A model generated the notes under the pieces. That model had not been told where the DNA came from, searched no databases, and saw only the letters and a list, made by a program, of their open reading frames with translations. Made by a program: the position numbers and the translations under genes. Of a stretch of 64,000 bases of DNA, positions 22,463 through 34,135 are shown in pieces (position 1 is the stretch's first letter; every line of letters begins with the position of its first letter). The DNA lies in contig JBOZIK010000001.1 in the NCBI GenBank assembly GCA_051453625.1, forward strand, positions 71,645,329-71,709,328. The letters run 5' to 3'. The stretch comes from Welwitschia mirabilis. Taxonomy: Eukaryota > Gnetophyta > Gnetopsida > Welwitschiales.

Positions 22463-22514
22463 AGAGAGAGAGAGAGAGAGAGAGATAGAGGGTGGGAGAG
22501 AGAGAGAGAGGGGT
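22463..22514 (+). repeat. (GA)n microsatellite
   Basis: Two GA-repeat runs, separated by ATAGAGGGTGG, lead into a 10-N gap at 22515-22524. The gap is probably caused by the repeat. Confidence 0.9.
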
Positions 22515-22524
22515 NNNNNNNNNN

Positions 22525-24430
22525 GAAATATGAATGTAATATTTAGAGTTTGACGTGAAAGTTGAAGAGGCTGTGGGTTAATTTCTTTTCAGGTCTTAAA
22601 CTTGCTTTTCAAATCTTAAACCGGTGATGAGGTTGCAGCAGAAGGCACATCATCGACTGTTGCAATTTTGCGTGTTGACATTTCCAAGGCAATGGAGGCA
22701 AAGACTAGTGTTGATCGCGCTAGGGCCGCTCATGTCCTATGCCACATCAAGGGCCATACAAGCACATAGGAGCATTTTGCCTTCTTACAGGTAGGGAGGG
22801 AGTTGTGCAATTCCAGAGGTAACCAAGGCATAGTACAAGGGGCTCTACCCGAAAATGTTAGCTTGTTTATCCTATTACAAATTTCAAGTTAAATCTTTTC
22901 AGTTTTTGCATGCGCCTGCAAATGCACAGCTGGAAGAGAATTGAACCAAATACGACGCAAGTTGAATGGTTCATGTCTGAAAGGAGAATCGCATCAATTT
23001 TTCCACGTTGTAAGCAACGTATTGGCTATGAGAGGTTTTTAAAAAAAAAAGGAAGCAGCGAGCTAGACTAGAAGGAATTGAGCAACATTGTGTTCGAGTC
23101 TTGTCAGGTGAAAACCTAGAAATCTTCTTAAAAGGTGGGAAATCGCAGTGCATTCCCAAAGGATATGTTTAGTTGTCCCAAAGCAATGTTGCAAAAAGAA
23201 AAAGCGTGAGGGGGGCAACCTATTTTTTAAAGTCTGTCCAAAGTTGATTACCCAAGACCCAAGAGTGGATAGAGAACACTGATATTTTTTGAGATGTCCC
23301 TGCCCTCAAATAAGCGTGCAAATATTTTGGCAAGCTTTAGGACTATTAAATCATTCTTGATGCCTATAGAGCCAAGCTACCTAGTATCATCTGATCTGTT
23401 CAACCTTAGTTACCTTACTATTGTTCTTCTATGAGAGAGTTCTTTTTCTACTAGTGATCTAGAGATCCAGCCAATTCATATAATTTTTGTTCGAGATGTT
23501 AAAATTTTCAACAATGTTTGACCTAAATGCAAAGCACTAACATAGTAGCAGGTCAATGATAGTTTCCCATAGTAACCTAGTCTTAATTGAACCATCCTCA
23601 TTCATGAAGCCCCTCATCGTATCCAAACCTTTTTCTAAAAAAATCTTCACATTCTTATTCTGAACTTCAAGTTCCTAAAAATTAGGAGATCCTAGATTTC
23701 ACAATTATGAAAGAGCTTTAGCTCTAATGCAGCCGAGAGGGGTGCAGGGTCGATAGAAAAGATTTTTCTTTAATAGAAAAGTTTTTTCATTGCCTTCACT
23801 TTGTCTAAAAAATGCACTACTTTTTATTGTCCAAATTCTTAGGGACAGAAGATGATGCACAAATTACAATTTTCCTAGTAGGGAAATATTAGGTATACCT
23901 ACTCCTCGCTTTAGGGACATTTGTTAGTCTTCGTATCCAATAGAAAGCTATGTAAATATTAATGGTGTTTAGTATGGCTTTACCAAAGGAAAATATGAAG
24001 TAAATATACACTACGAATTTAACTATCTAGAGTGAATCTTAGCATGTTGTGTTTTATCAATGTTTCTGAAGTATATCAATAACACAAACCCATACCAAAG
24101 GGGTAGATGCTTGAAGCATCGTCATCTTGAAGGGATGCTCTTAGATAACCCAATATCCATTGAAAGCAAGTTGTCTACTAAGGCAATGAGTTCAAGTTTT
24201 AGATGCCTTGCAACTTTTCTACATCAATAGTTGGTTTGAAGGCAACACAATTGCATTGCATTGCATGCATGCCATTATCTAGCACAACAAGCTTGTCACC
24301 TATAATAAGGATTTCAACATTATGCCTAGTTTATGTAACATGATTCAAAAAGTATATCTAAAAATAATTGTTGAGTTCTTTGAGCTGAGAAATGTAGGGA
24401 TTAAAGAGTTGTAAATCTTATAATAGTGTA
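22525..24430. other. Intergenic, nothing recognised
   Basis: I see no domain motif and no frame above about 60 codons. The left 300 bp has a less AT-rich composition like the TCHQD flank; the rest grades into the AT-rich background. Confidence 0.4.
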
Positions 24431-25560
24431 AGAGTGAAAAGAAGATTGTCCTCTTTCACCTAAGCTATTTGGATTTTGTATGGGTGAGTTTGGAACAATA
24501 GATGTAGAAGGTCTCATGTAAGTAAGGTAGGCTAGTTCCTAGTTTGACTTCTAATTTTTGGCAAATGATGTAGCACTAATCACAAAATCTAATGGAGGAC
24601 TACCAGCTATGTTGCAAGTATTAAAAAGGTTTTGTAAATACTCAGGGATAAAAGTGGATGTCGATAAAACTAGAAGTATGATTTGTGAAACAAAGAAGAG
24701 ATAATATAATTTTTGGTTACATAATAAACAAGTTGAAGTTGTTGACTTATACAAATATCTAGGATTGGAATGCTTTCAAGATTTATAAAGTAATGTGTAT
24801 CATAAAGCATTGCAAGTGATTGGAAGGCTCCTTGTCCTATAAGAAGAAATGTAAGAATTAGTATACTTGGTTATGGAAGGCCTGAAAACAATTATTACAT
24901 ATTATTGTGAAACTAATCATTCTACATGGTTGCACAAAATTGGAGCTTAGACTTAACCAAACGTACATGGAAAAAGATTAAAAAACTATAAAAACGGTTT
25001 TCATTAGATGAATTTAATGTTAAGACTTAATTGCCAAATGCAATGTTGGTGAAGGGTGACTTGTTGGCTTCGGAAGCTAAGGCAATGTGTCAATTTTTAG
25101 CTCTTTGCTAAAAGACTAGACTTGGGAACAAGATTAAACTTTCAAGTGAGGTGATTAAAATTACCTAACAAAAGCAATGGTACTATGAAGGAAAGTTGTG
25201 GTTGGAAAAGTAGGACGTTCAAGATCCCAATATTATGAGGGATCCTAGGCATGTTCATAGCATCACGAGATCAAAGATTATTAAGGACTGATGGAAGAAA
25301 GTTAAAAAGACAAAAGAGCTTCAATTTTATTAAGAATACATCAAAGGAGGTAAGCTCGATGAAAAGGCAAAATATCTACATTGGTTAAAAAAGTAAGAAT
25401 GAAAACTCATAAGAGTTGAAATTGGATAATGTTCAACACTATGATTAAGCATGTCAACTCTGCCTACCACAAGTAACACATCGCATGAAAAAAATTGTAT
25501 GAACTATTTAAATTGCTGCTTATGTAAACATTCCACATTATTTTATGCATTCTAGAAATA
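24430..25560 (+). pseudogene. LINE (non-LTR) reverse transcriptase, C-terminal half
   Basis: In + frames the RT motif CPLSPKLFGF (about 24,450) is followed by FLANDVALITKSNGG, the FADD catalytic box with the first Asp changed to Asn. Next come LKRFCKYSGIKVDVDKT (about 24,620-24,670) and DLYKYLGLECF. The C-terminal region has KLWLEK and KELQFY...EYIKGGKLDEKAKYLHW (25,190-25,390). Frameshifts and stops are frequent. The QGCPLSP.LFGLYIDEL-type wording differs from the minus-strand LINE fragment just to the right. Confidence 0.7.
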
Positions 25561-25639
25561 TTGTTGTTAGTATATTTTGCGCATATTAATTGGTCTAACA
25601 AATCCTTTGGATTTATCCAAACAAAGTAAAGATTTTAAT

Positions 25640-26790
25640 TTTAGTTTTAATTTAATGAATGATCTGTTGGCATATTTACTAATAAGGGCATCCTTATCTT
25701 TCCTTGGTAGCTAGATCCCAATGATAGAATAACCTTCAATGGAATGGTCGAACAGATGGGTGAGACAACATGTAGCCATGATAATAGAAAAGGTGCCAAA
25801 GGGCACCCTTGTCTCATAGATCTTCGCAAACTTAATTCTTATTGTTGTAAGTTAATCACAAAGTGAAGTTCAAGCATTAGCCTAAAGCATATCAATATGA
25901 CTCAGGAAGATTGCTTTAGGTTGGATTTACTTATGCTTTAGCTTTAGATAGTAATAATGAATTTTGGCATAGGCTTTGATGAAGTCTAGCTTAGTAGCAT
26001 CTATAGTTAGCCAAACATTATGCCCATACCATGATTTTAATGATACTTATGGCATTGCTTAGGATGAAATGTTACTCCATTAAACTAGTTTGTTTGGATA
26101 GAATAATATTTTTCAAGTAAGATATCAATTTGTTAGTCTTCACAATAATTCTAGATAAAATATTCAATAAAGTTATGAAGCATCAATTGTTTGTCTATTG
26201 TATGTCCCCACCTTTAGATAGAATCTTAAGATGACCTTTATTAAGATGTGTGCTAATCAACCCATCACTTACACTAACTTCTTGCAAAACATCTGGAAGT
26301 TATTGTTGATTATCAGCCACACGCATTTGTAAAATCTTGTTGGAAAGCCATCTTTACTTGAAGGCTTTCCATTTAACATGTTGTATAAAGCTTGGTTTAG
26401 CTTGTTCGAAGTGAGGAACATGTTGCAATGAAATATGTTAGATCTAACAATTAGTACATTGATTAACACCTTGTTCAACACATCAACATCAATGTCTTCC
26501 TTAGAAGAGGAAATACTTGAAAATTAACTAAAGAACCTTTCAAGATGTGCATATCTTCTTTGATAAGTTGTTCATTAAATTCAATTGCATGGATGGTAGT
26601 TGGAGGGTGCTGCCCTTCAAGAACCTTAAAGCGTTCTACCTATAGAGACCTGTGTTATTTTTACCCACATTAGCCTACCATTGATATGTTCACCTTTAGA
26701 TCTATACACATTTACTTGTTGGAGCACCATTTTGGCATGAACAAGTAAGAAAGTCACTAGAGTCAAAGTGTCCCTTACATCTAACTTGTT
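25640..26790 (-). pseudogene. LINE (non-LTR) reverse transcriptase, N-terminal half
   Basis: Reading leftward, the ORF at 26481-26269 has LYNMLNGKPSSKDGFPTRFY followed by KCVW, matching the ALxxLxxGKSPGxDGxPxEFYK block of plant LINE RTs. At 25829-25647 is RRSMRQGCPLAPFLL, another RT hallmark, and similarity stops just before the FADD box. Decayed pre-RT sequence reaches about 26,790. Its RT wording (QGCPLAPFL) differs from the neighbouring plus-strand fragment, so these are two elements, not halves of one. Confidence 0.7.
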
Positions 26791-26928
26791 CATCTAGTTC
26801 TAAAGAATAATTGTGGTTAAAGTTATTTTACTTTGAAAGTCTTGGAAAGTAAGGAGTAAAGAACATAAGTACAGATTGCATTTTGAGAATGAATAAAACA
26901 AATCGTCATTTCCAATCATCATAAGTAC

Positions 26929-27943
26929 AGAGGGTGAAGAGGTTTTTAGCGAAAAATTCTTTTAAAAATATACAAGCACATATAACAATAATTTTAAACA
27001 AAAATGGAAAGACCTAACTGAAGAAATTTAATGAGAGCTATCAAAAGAATATGACAGTAATGAAAAATGGAAAATGTGCACCAGATAAGCGATTTATAGT
27101 GGTTCGAGAAACACCCCTACTCCACTCTTGGCTATCACCTTTAATTCTAAGCTGATTTGGATCTTCGTTGCTTTTCTTCCAGGTTTTTATATCAACTTGT
27201 AACCTTTACAAATAGACTTTTCGAGGCTCGATCTCAACCTTTACAGAGCAAAGCTTTGGGTGATGGAAGTATGCCTAAGTGCAATAGCTCACCCATTTTG
27301 AAGTACAACAATGATGGATCACATTACTTGAAGTAATAGTTCATAAGTATAATCTCTGATAGTGCAAATGTGTGTCTTGACCAGAAAGATAACAATAGTG
27401 CAAATGTCCTTTTTCTCAAAAAAATTAATGGTCAAAAGGTTCTTATTCATTTCTTTATATAGGAAACATGTTTAGTACATTGTAAAATGGGTCTGACACA
27501 ATAATGGCTAGATCTGGTGCGGAGTAATGTCTAGAAAACAGTCTAAAATATTTCACTTATGCTCCAACGAGTCGACCCCTCGAAACATCTGATCGACTTG
27601 ATTGATTGCCGTCACTTGACTCGGTCGACCCCTTTCTCCTTTAATCAATACAAGTGACTCATGTCGCTTGATCTGATCGACCCTAGCTGATGTTCGGTTG
27701 ACTGCCTTTTCCCGGGCCTACTTGACCCCTTATGAACTCTGATCGACCGCCTTTGTCCAGGTCCAATTGCCCCCTTTTGAAATCCGATTGACCCCTCTTA
27801 AACTTTGACAATTTTTGGAAATGGGATCTTGAGAGAAACGTCAGCGTTCATCTAACTTGCTATGCTTCATTAACCTATAACTTTTGCAATATATTTAATC
27901 TATAAATGATATATTAGTTTGACATTAATTTGGCAACATAACA
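26929..27943 (-). repeat. 3' LTR of the SIRE-like copia element (left, partly truncated)
   Basis: It is homologous to the LTR at 41281-42375. On the minus strand it begins TGTTATGTTGCC at 27943, next to a purine-rich tract. The outer edge, including the G-rich tract of the right LTR, is missing or unalignable, so no target duplication can be read. It contains a degenerate series of GATCGACC/GGTCGACC motifs at about 27,570-27,800. Confidence 0.75.
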
Positions 27944-27958
27944 ACTTCTCCCTTTGAC
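27944..27958 (-). other. Polypurine tract of the SIRE-like element, with a second copy at 28331-28345
   Basis: On the minus strand GTCAAAGGGAGAAGT abuts the 3' LTR. A similar tract, TCAAAAGGGGGAGAAA, lies at about 28,331-28,345 in a similar sequence context (ACATCAATGaCAAA / ACATTGATGgCAAA). Confidence 0.6.
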
Positions 27959-28394
27959 ATTGATGGCAAACTATATATGATCAGAAACAAATAATACCAA
28001 TTTGATGGGAGACTTTGCAAACTCCCCCTATCGATATGCCATACATGATACATGATATTTTAATATGTAAAGAAAATGTGCAATATCATTAGAGTATACT
28101 AAATAACAAGCAATAGAACTTAAGAGAAAAGAACAATCAAGCATTTAGAAAGAATAGGTAATAGACAAATATTATAGCATTGATAAAGCTGTCTAAGATA
28201 TGATTGAAAAAGCAGTGTCTACACCTGATCATATTATTCAAAAAAAAAAACTACAAATAAAACTATGGGTAAAATAGAAGTTTGAACACAAATAGCTTTT
28301 AAAACAACAGACATGAGTAACAAGATTAGATTTCTCCCCCTTTTGACATCAATGACAAAGGAGAAACATATAAGTAAAAGAACTAATTAGAGTC

Positions 28395-29258
28395 TTATTC
28401 TTCTTCAGATTCTTCCTCCGACTCAGAGTCCTCTTCTTCTTCTATTATTGCCTCTGTTTGATGAGAACTTCTAGCTTCTTCTGAAGTATCTGCAATCTGA
28501 TAGTCTACCTCGATAAGAGCTTTCTTTAAATGATGAGGGCGAGAATCTAATCTTTTAAGAAGGGAAATAGTTTCATCAGGAGAGGCCTTCTTTGGTGAAG
28601 GAGATTTTGAGGATTTTCAGGCAGATTCAGAAAATATATGCATTATAGAAAGAGTGGTCTGCCCCAGAGTCATGATTTCAAGCTCAGGGTGAAATTGAAC
28701 TCTGAAATGCCTACAAATATTTGCAATAAGAACAGAGTAAGGAAGGGCTCTAGTCTTGTGATATTCAAGTTGAGAGACCATATTTTTTAGTATAATTGCA
28801 GGAGCATTAATGGTATGACGAGTTTCTACCAAATACAAAAGGTAAGCTCTATAGTTTAAGGTCTCATCCTGATGACCAGCAAGAGGTAAAACGTTGTAAG
28901 TAAAAACAAGATGTAAGAAACAATATTTTTGAATGAGAGAGGAAGTGGAAAGAGTGGTTTTCCATCTGATAAACTTCCTACATAGCTCTCGAGTGACTTT
29001 AGCCTTGTCCTCCATAGAGTTACCAAGAGGTCAAAACTCCCCATAGTCACCTCTTGTAACAGAAGAAATCAAGTCTGGGGTAATATTCATCCTCTTTCCC
29101 GATACAAGGGTGGAAAGAATGGAGGAGTTAGCATTAAAGGTAGCATTATCATAAAATAGCCTTGTAAGCAAAGGATAAGCAGTGCCAGAAACATCAAGAA
29201 AGTATGAAAGATCAAGATCATGAAGGAGTCTTACTACATCTCTTAGTTTCTGCAACTC
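28395..29258 (-). pseudogene. Env-like / putative plant transposon protein ORF of the SIRE-like element, main part
   Basis: SIRE/Maximus copia elements often carry an extra ORF between pol and the 3' LTR. Here the minus strand keeps its C-terminal part. LTRLFYDNATFN and VSGKRMNITPDLIS resemble the FYANL...VRGK.V.FSP pattern of the putative plant transposon protein domain. A helical region follows, then an acidic tail (EEEEDSESEEESEEE) ending in TAA at 28395. One frameshift near 29,020 and one in-frame TGA at 28617 break it. The nested copia at 29264 splits it from its upstream part at 35390. Its function is unknown even in intact elements. Confidence 0.55.
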
Positions 29259-29263
29259 ATGTG
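29259..29263 (+). repeat. Target-site duplication ATGTG, left copy of the nested copia
   Basis: ATGTG precedes the left LTR at 29264 and is repeated at 35385-35389 after the right LTR. Confidence 0.9.
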
Positions 29264-29699
29264 TGTTAATATGTGAAGCCAAATTTATTATTTTGTAATG
29301 TCCTTAATGTTATAGTTTACATTGACCCCACTTTAATCTTGTAAAGGGAGGTTTCTATTTTAAAACTGTCCTTGGGGATGTTAGGTAGAGAGGGTGATAT
29401 CCTCTTTAGGGTCTTTGGCTTGTAACCCTAATTGGCTATAAACCTTGGCCTATTTAATAGTGATGTGAGGGTTGTTTGAGATGGAGAGAATTGATAGAGT
29501 TTTGTGAGGCATTCTTGCCTGAAGACTATCATTGGCTTAAAGCCCATTCTTGGCTTGTAATTTTTGAAGAAGATAATAGAGATCTGTGTTGCTATTCCAT
29601 GGTTTTTTCCCTCATTAGAGTTTTCCACGTAAATTGTTGTACCACTATGTTCTCTTGCTGCTTCCTTTAATTACTCTGCTATTGTGTATTTTCGTAACA
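29264..29699 (+). repeat. 5' LTR of the nested copia element
   Basis: It is 436 bp, from TGTTAATATG to TTCGTAACA, with homology along its length to 34927-35384. The PBS TTGGTATTAGAGC follows at 29701-29713. Confidence 0.9.
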
Positions 29700-29700
29700 C

Positions 29701-29713
29701 TTGGTATTAGAGC
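29701..29713 (+). other. Primer-binding site of the nested copia
   Basis: TTGGTATTAGAGC has one mismatch to the initiator-tRNA-Met PBS consensus and lies two bases after the LTR end. Confidence 0.85.
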
Positions 29714-29837
29714 AGTAGGTTTGGAGATCACACCCTTTAGCGATAAACTTTATGTCTGTAAGCCCGATGAGCAGAGAAATCAGAGCGGAGTGAAGCAAAC
29801 GTAGTGTAGCGAAGGTTGTGGAGTGCAGTAGAGAACT

Positions 29838-30660
29838 ATGGCATATGAAAGATGTTGAAGGAAGACATCCTTTATCAGGAAGAATGTGACATTGTTCTAA
29901 AGATGAAAGCAGATGTAAAGGTAGCATTTGGAGTTTTGAACACAAAATGGTTGAAGAGGTACCCTGACGAAGAGTGGAAGAAACTTGACAAAAGGGCGCT
30001 TTCATTGATTTGGTCGTGCCTTGGCAACAGGATTCTTCAATTCCATAATAAGATTTCTACAATAGCTGACCTGTGATAGATTTTGATGCAGAGGTATGAT
30101 CAGACTACTAGCATAAACTAATTTTATGCCGTCAACATGGTCTTAAAATTGAAGATGAAAGAATGTACATCATACAAGCATACCTGGCCGACATGAATGA
30201 TTTGTCCACACAGTTACATGACCTAAGGGTAATGTTTAAAGAAAACCTGAGGGTAATTGCGGTTCTTAGTTCCTTACCTGATTCTCGGGAGCTTGTTCGC
30301 ACTACCCTAATGACAGCCTCAGATACTATGCCACACTTGAATACTATCATTTCAAATCTTCTGGATGCATACAAGACTAGGGCTATTGAGCCTGTTGGAG
30401 AAGCCCTTGCTATTCATAGAGGATGTTCTCAGATCAGAGGAGGAGGACATTAGCAAAGCAAGAGCAGAGGAAAATTCATTAATAGAAGCATTTAATGTTG
30501 GAACTGCAAGAAGAAAGGCCATTTATGAAAGGACTGCTACAGCCTGAAAAACAAATGTAAACAGAAGAAAAAAGGTAACCAGGAGAATCAAGAAGGAGGA
30601 AAAGAGTTGAATACAGAAGGAGATGCTGATGTTGTGTTGATTACATATGCACAAGAGGTA
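29838..30660 (+). pseudogene. Nested copia gag remnant
   Basis: The gag helices are readable as WKKLDKRALSLIWSCLGNRI (29,970-30,030) and NDLSTQLHDLRV...AVLSSLPDS (30,190-30,290), the UBN2-type gag of Tork/Tnt1-like copia elements. The zinc knuckle at about 30,500-30,545 reads CWNCKKKGHL*KDCYSLK: CCHC is complete but a stop falls inside it. Stops and frameshifts break the frame repeatedly. Confidence 0.8.
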
Positions 30661-31850
30661 AACATTTCCTAATACTCTTACCCTGATATTTGGATTCTAG
30701 ATTCTGGTGCTTCTTTTCATCTCTGCTTGGATGTTTTAGTGTTTCTTTGTATAATAAAGTCTTCAAGAAGTATGTGTATTTGGGGGATGATTGACACTAT
30801 GAGAACAAAGGAATTAGATCTGTAATGCTGTAAGGAGGTCATGGTAGAAAACTGTTCCTTCAGGATGTTAGGCATGTGCCTCAACTTGCTAAAAACTTAA
30901 TCTCAGCAAGTTAATTAGATGCTATTGGCTGGTTAGTATTCTTTGGCTCAAATGACTGGAAGGTAATAAAAGGTGCCATGGTATTGGCACTAGGAGAAAA
31001 AGAACAAACCTTGTACACTTTGCATGTTGATGTGGTAAAGCATAGTGTTGCGGTTGCTGGTGATGAGGACGTATCTCTTTGGCATAAGAGACTTAAACAT
31101 TGTAGTGAAACGGGCACGAAGGTTCTAAGTTATAAAAACTTGCTTTCAAACTTTGACTCTATTTCTTTAAATTTTGTAAGGATTGTGCTATTGAAAAAAT
31201 AAAATATGTAAACTTTAAAAAATCCATTTTTGAAAATAAAAGCATTGAAAAGTTAGATTTGGTTTATTCTGATATTGTTGAGCTTATAATAATGACGTCC
31301 TTTAGTGGAGCATCGTATCTTGTTACTTTTATTGATGACTTTAGTCGAAAACTTGGTTGTTTCCAATTCCCTCGAAAGATAGAGTCTTTGATATTTTCAA
31401 ACAATTTAAAGCTAGAGTGGCAAATGAATCAAGCTGTAAAATTAAATGCTTGGTGATAGATAATGAAAGTGAATACACCTCTTGTGATTTTGAAATGTTT
31501 TGCAGAGATAACGGAATTGTGCACACAAAGATGTCTCCATATATACCTCAAAATAATGGAGTGGCCAAAAGATATAATAGGACTATTTTAGAAAGGTTTC
31601 ATTCATTGTTGTAGCAATCTGGAGTTCCAAAACGTCTTTGGGCTGAAGCGGTCAATACAGATACATATCTTATAAATAAGTCATCACATTTAGCACTTCA
31701 AAGATGAATTCCAGAGTTCATGTGGAGTGGGAGGAAGCCATCTTTCTATCACTTGAAGGTGTTTGGTTGTGAAGCGTATGTACATCAGTAGAACACAAGA
31801 AACTCAACGGATGTGCATATAGGTGCTTTTTTTTGGGTTATGAAGGAGAT
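30660..31850 (+). pseudogene. Nested copia protease and integrase remnant
   Basis: The protease active site is intact as WILDSGASFHLC (about 30,690). The pre-integrase WHKRLKHCS lies at about 31,080. The integrase core has LVYSDIVEL, LVTFIDDFSRK, then LVIDNESEY (second Asp present) and NGVAKRYNRT, where the third catalytic residue Glu is Lys. The tail reads PSFYHLKVFGCEAYVH (about 31,736-31,785). Frameshifts separate the pieces. Confidence 0.8.
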
Positions 31851-32105
31851 AACCTTGGTTATAGTTTGTGGGATCCAGTGACAAGAAGGTGATCAAATCA
31901 CGTGATGTGGTCTTTTATGAACAACAAATATTTTACAAGTCACTAAAAGAGAACCAGAAGGAGGGAGTTCTTGATTTAAGTACTTTGCAAAAGCCTTTTA
32001 AAATTCCAGATCACGATGAAGACGATAAAGGGAGTAATCCTCCTGATGACAAGGATGATGGATATGAAAATAATGCACTTGAACGCAACAACCTGATCTT
32101 TCAGA

Positions 32106-32881
32106 AGGTGAAGAGGAACGAAAGCCTCATACTCTTGCACATTGGGTAAGAGAGTCCACTTGCCCTAATAGAGCACATGTTAGGTATTCTTTATCACTGC
32201 ATTATATTCTATACACAGATAAAAGAGAAACTGAAACATATCAAGAAGCAGTTTCTTCACCTCACTCAGAGACGTGGAATGCTACAATGAAAAAAGGGTT
32301 GGATGCTTTAAGACATAATAATACATGGGATGTGGCTCCCTTACTAGCTGGGGAATGTACCTTGTCCAATTGATGGGTATCCAGGATAAAGAAAGAGGCA
32401 AATGGAAAGTAACTTTATAAGGCAAGATTACTTATAAATGGTTTTTGGTAGAAGCCAAGTATTGATTTTACTGAAATTTTTTCTCTAGTGGTAAAGCATT
32501 CCTCTATTCGTGTTATTTTGTCCATTGTTGCTATTTTGAATCTTGAATTAGAATAGTTAGATATTAAGACTACTTATTTGCATGGTGATCTTGAAGAAGA
32601 GATTTATATGAGATTTCTTGAAGGTTTTGAAATCAAAGAGAAGAACTTAGTCTATAGGTTGAACAGAAGTTTGTATGGTCTGAAACATGTATCGAGGCAA
32701 TGGCATAAGAAATTTGACAGGTTCACGCAAGAACAAAAATGTAGAAGTGATGTAGATCACTGTATTTATGTTTGTGGATAGGATTCTGGTAATATTGTTA
32801 TTTTATTATTGTATGTTGATGATATGCTTGTTGCTGGAAATGACATACAAGAAATTAAGAGGTCGAAAAAGGAGATGGGAA
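32106..32881 (+). pseudogene. Nested copia reverse transcriptase, first copy
   Basis: ATMKKGLDALRHNNTWDV, LEEEIYMRFLEGFE, RLNRSLYGLKHVSRQW and an intact YVDD box (LLYVDDMLVAGND, about 32,808-32,845) are read with several stops. It runs into a 306-N gap at 32882. The whole segment recurs at 33188-33963, offset 1082 bp. Confidence 0.85.
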
Positions 32882-33187
32882 NNNNNNNNNNNNNNNNNNN
32901 NNNNNNNNNNNNNNNNNNNNNNNNNNNNNNNNNNNNNNNNNNNNNNNNNNNNNNNNNNNNNNNNNNNNNNNNNNNNNNNNNNNNNNNNNNNNNNNNNNNN
33001 NNNNNNNNNNNNNNNNNNNNNNNNNNNNNNNNNNNNNNNNNNNNNNNNNNNNNNNNNNNNNNNNNNNNNNNNNNNNNNNNNNNNNNNNNNNNNNNNNNNN
33101 NNNNNNNNNNNNNNNNNNNNNNNNNNNNNNNNNNNNNNNNNNNNNNNNNNNNNNNNNNNNNNNNNNNNNNNNNNNNNNNNNNNNNNN
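32882..33187. other. Assembly gap (306 N)
   Basis: The gap separates two homologous copies of the RT region. The frames running across it in the N region have no meaning. Confidence 0.95.
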
Positions 33188-34135
33188 AAGTTGAAGATAA
33201 AGGAGAGCCTCATACTCTTAGACAGTGGGTAAGAAGGTCTCCTTGTCCTAAGAGAGCTCCTGTTAGGTATTCTCCGTCGTTACATTATATTTTTTACACA
33301 GATAAAGGAGAACCTGAAACATATTAGGAAGTTGTTTCTTTGTCTAACTTAGAGAACTGGAATGCTACAATGAAAGAAGAGTTGGATGTTTTAAGGCATA
33401 ATGATACATGGGATGTGGTTCCCTTGCCAGCTGGGAAATGTGCCTTGTCCAATAGATGGGTCTTCAGGATAAAGGAAGAGGCAAATGGAAAAGAATGTTA
33501 TAGGGCAAGATTGGTTGTAAAAGGTTTTGGGTAGAAACCAGGTATTGATTTTATTGAAATTTTTTCTCTAGTAGCGAATTGTTCTTCCATTCGTGTTATC
33601 TTGTCCATTGAATTTGGAATTAGAGCAGTTGGATACTAAGGCTGCTTTTCTACATGGTCATCTTGAAGAAGAGATTTATATGAAATTGCCTAAAGGTTTT
33701 GAAACCAAGGAAAAGAACTTGGTCTGTAGGTTGAATAGAAGTTTGTATGGACTGAAACAGGCACCAAGGCAATGCTATAAGAAATTTGATAGGTTCATGC
33801 ATGAACAGAAATATAGGAGGAGTGATGTAGATCATTGTATTTATCTTTGTGGTCAGGCTTCTAGTAAAATTGTTATTATACTATTGTATGTTGATGATAT
33901 GCTTGTTGCTGGAAATGACATATAGGAAATTAAGACGCTAAAAATGGAGATGGGAAAACGCTTTGCAACCAGAGACTTGGGTCTTGCAAAACAGATTCTT
34001 GTAATAAAAATTGCTAGGGATAGATCATGTGGGAAACTGTGGCTTAGTCAGTCTGATTGAATTGGCAAAGTATTATAACGTTTTAACATAGCTGACTGTA
34101 AACCGGTTGGAACACCATTAGCAAGTCACTTTCAA
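33188..34135 (+). pseudogene. Nested copia reverse transcriptase, second copy
   Basis: The same RT reads better here: ATMKEELDVLRHNDTWDVV, CALSNRWVFRIKEE, YRARLVVKGFG, DTKAAFLHGHLEEEIYMKLP, SLYGLKQAPRQ and YVDDMLVAGND (intact YVDD, about 33,889). The copy continues into the RT thumb (RFATRDLG) and the RNase H. A few stops remain. Confidence 0.85.

Noticed and set aside
24430-26790. A single LINE with a twin-priming inversion
   Set aside because: The two RT fragments have different motif wording and both contain the CPL(S/A)P region. The arrangement is also wrong for a 5' inversion.
32768-33327. Long frames across the 306-N gap, both strands
   Set aside because: They are open only because N codons are not stops. 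The real content is copia RT on either side.
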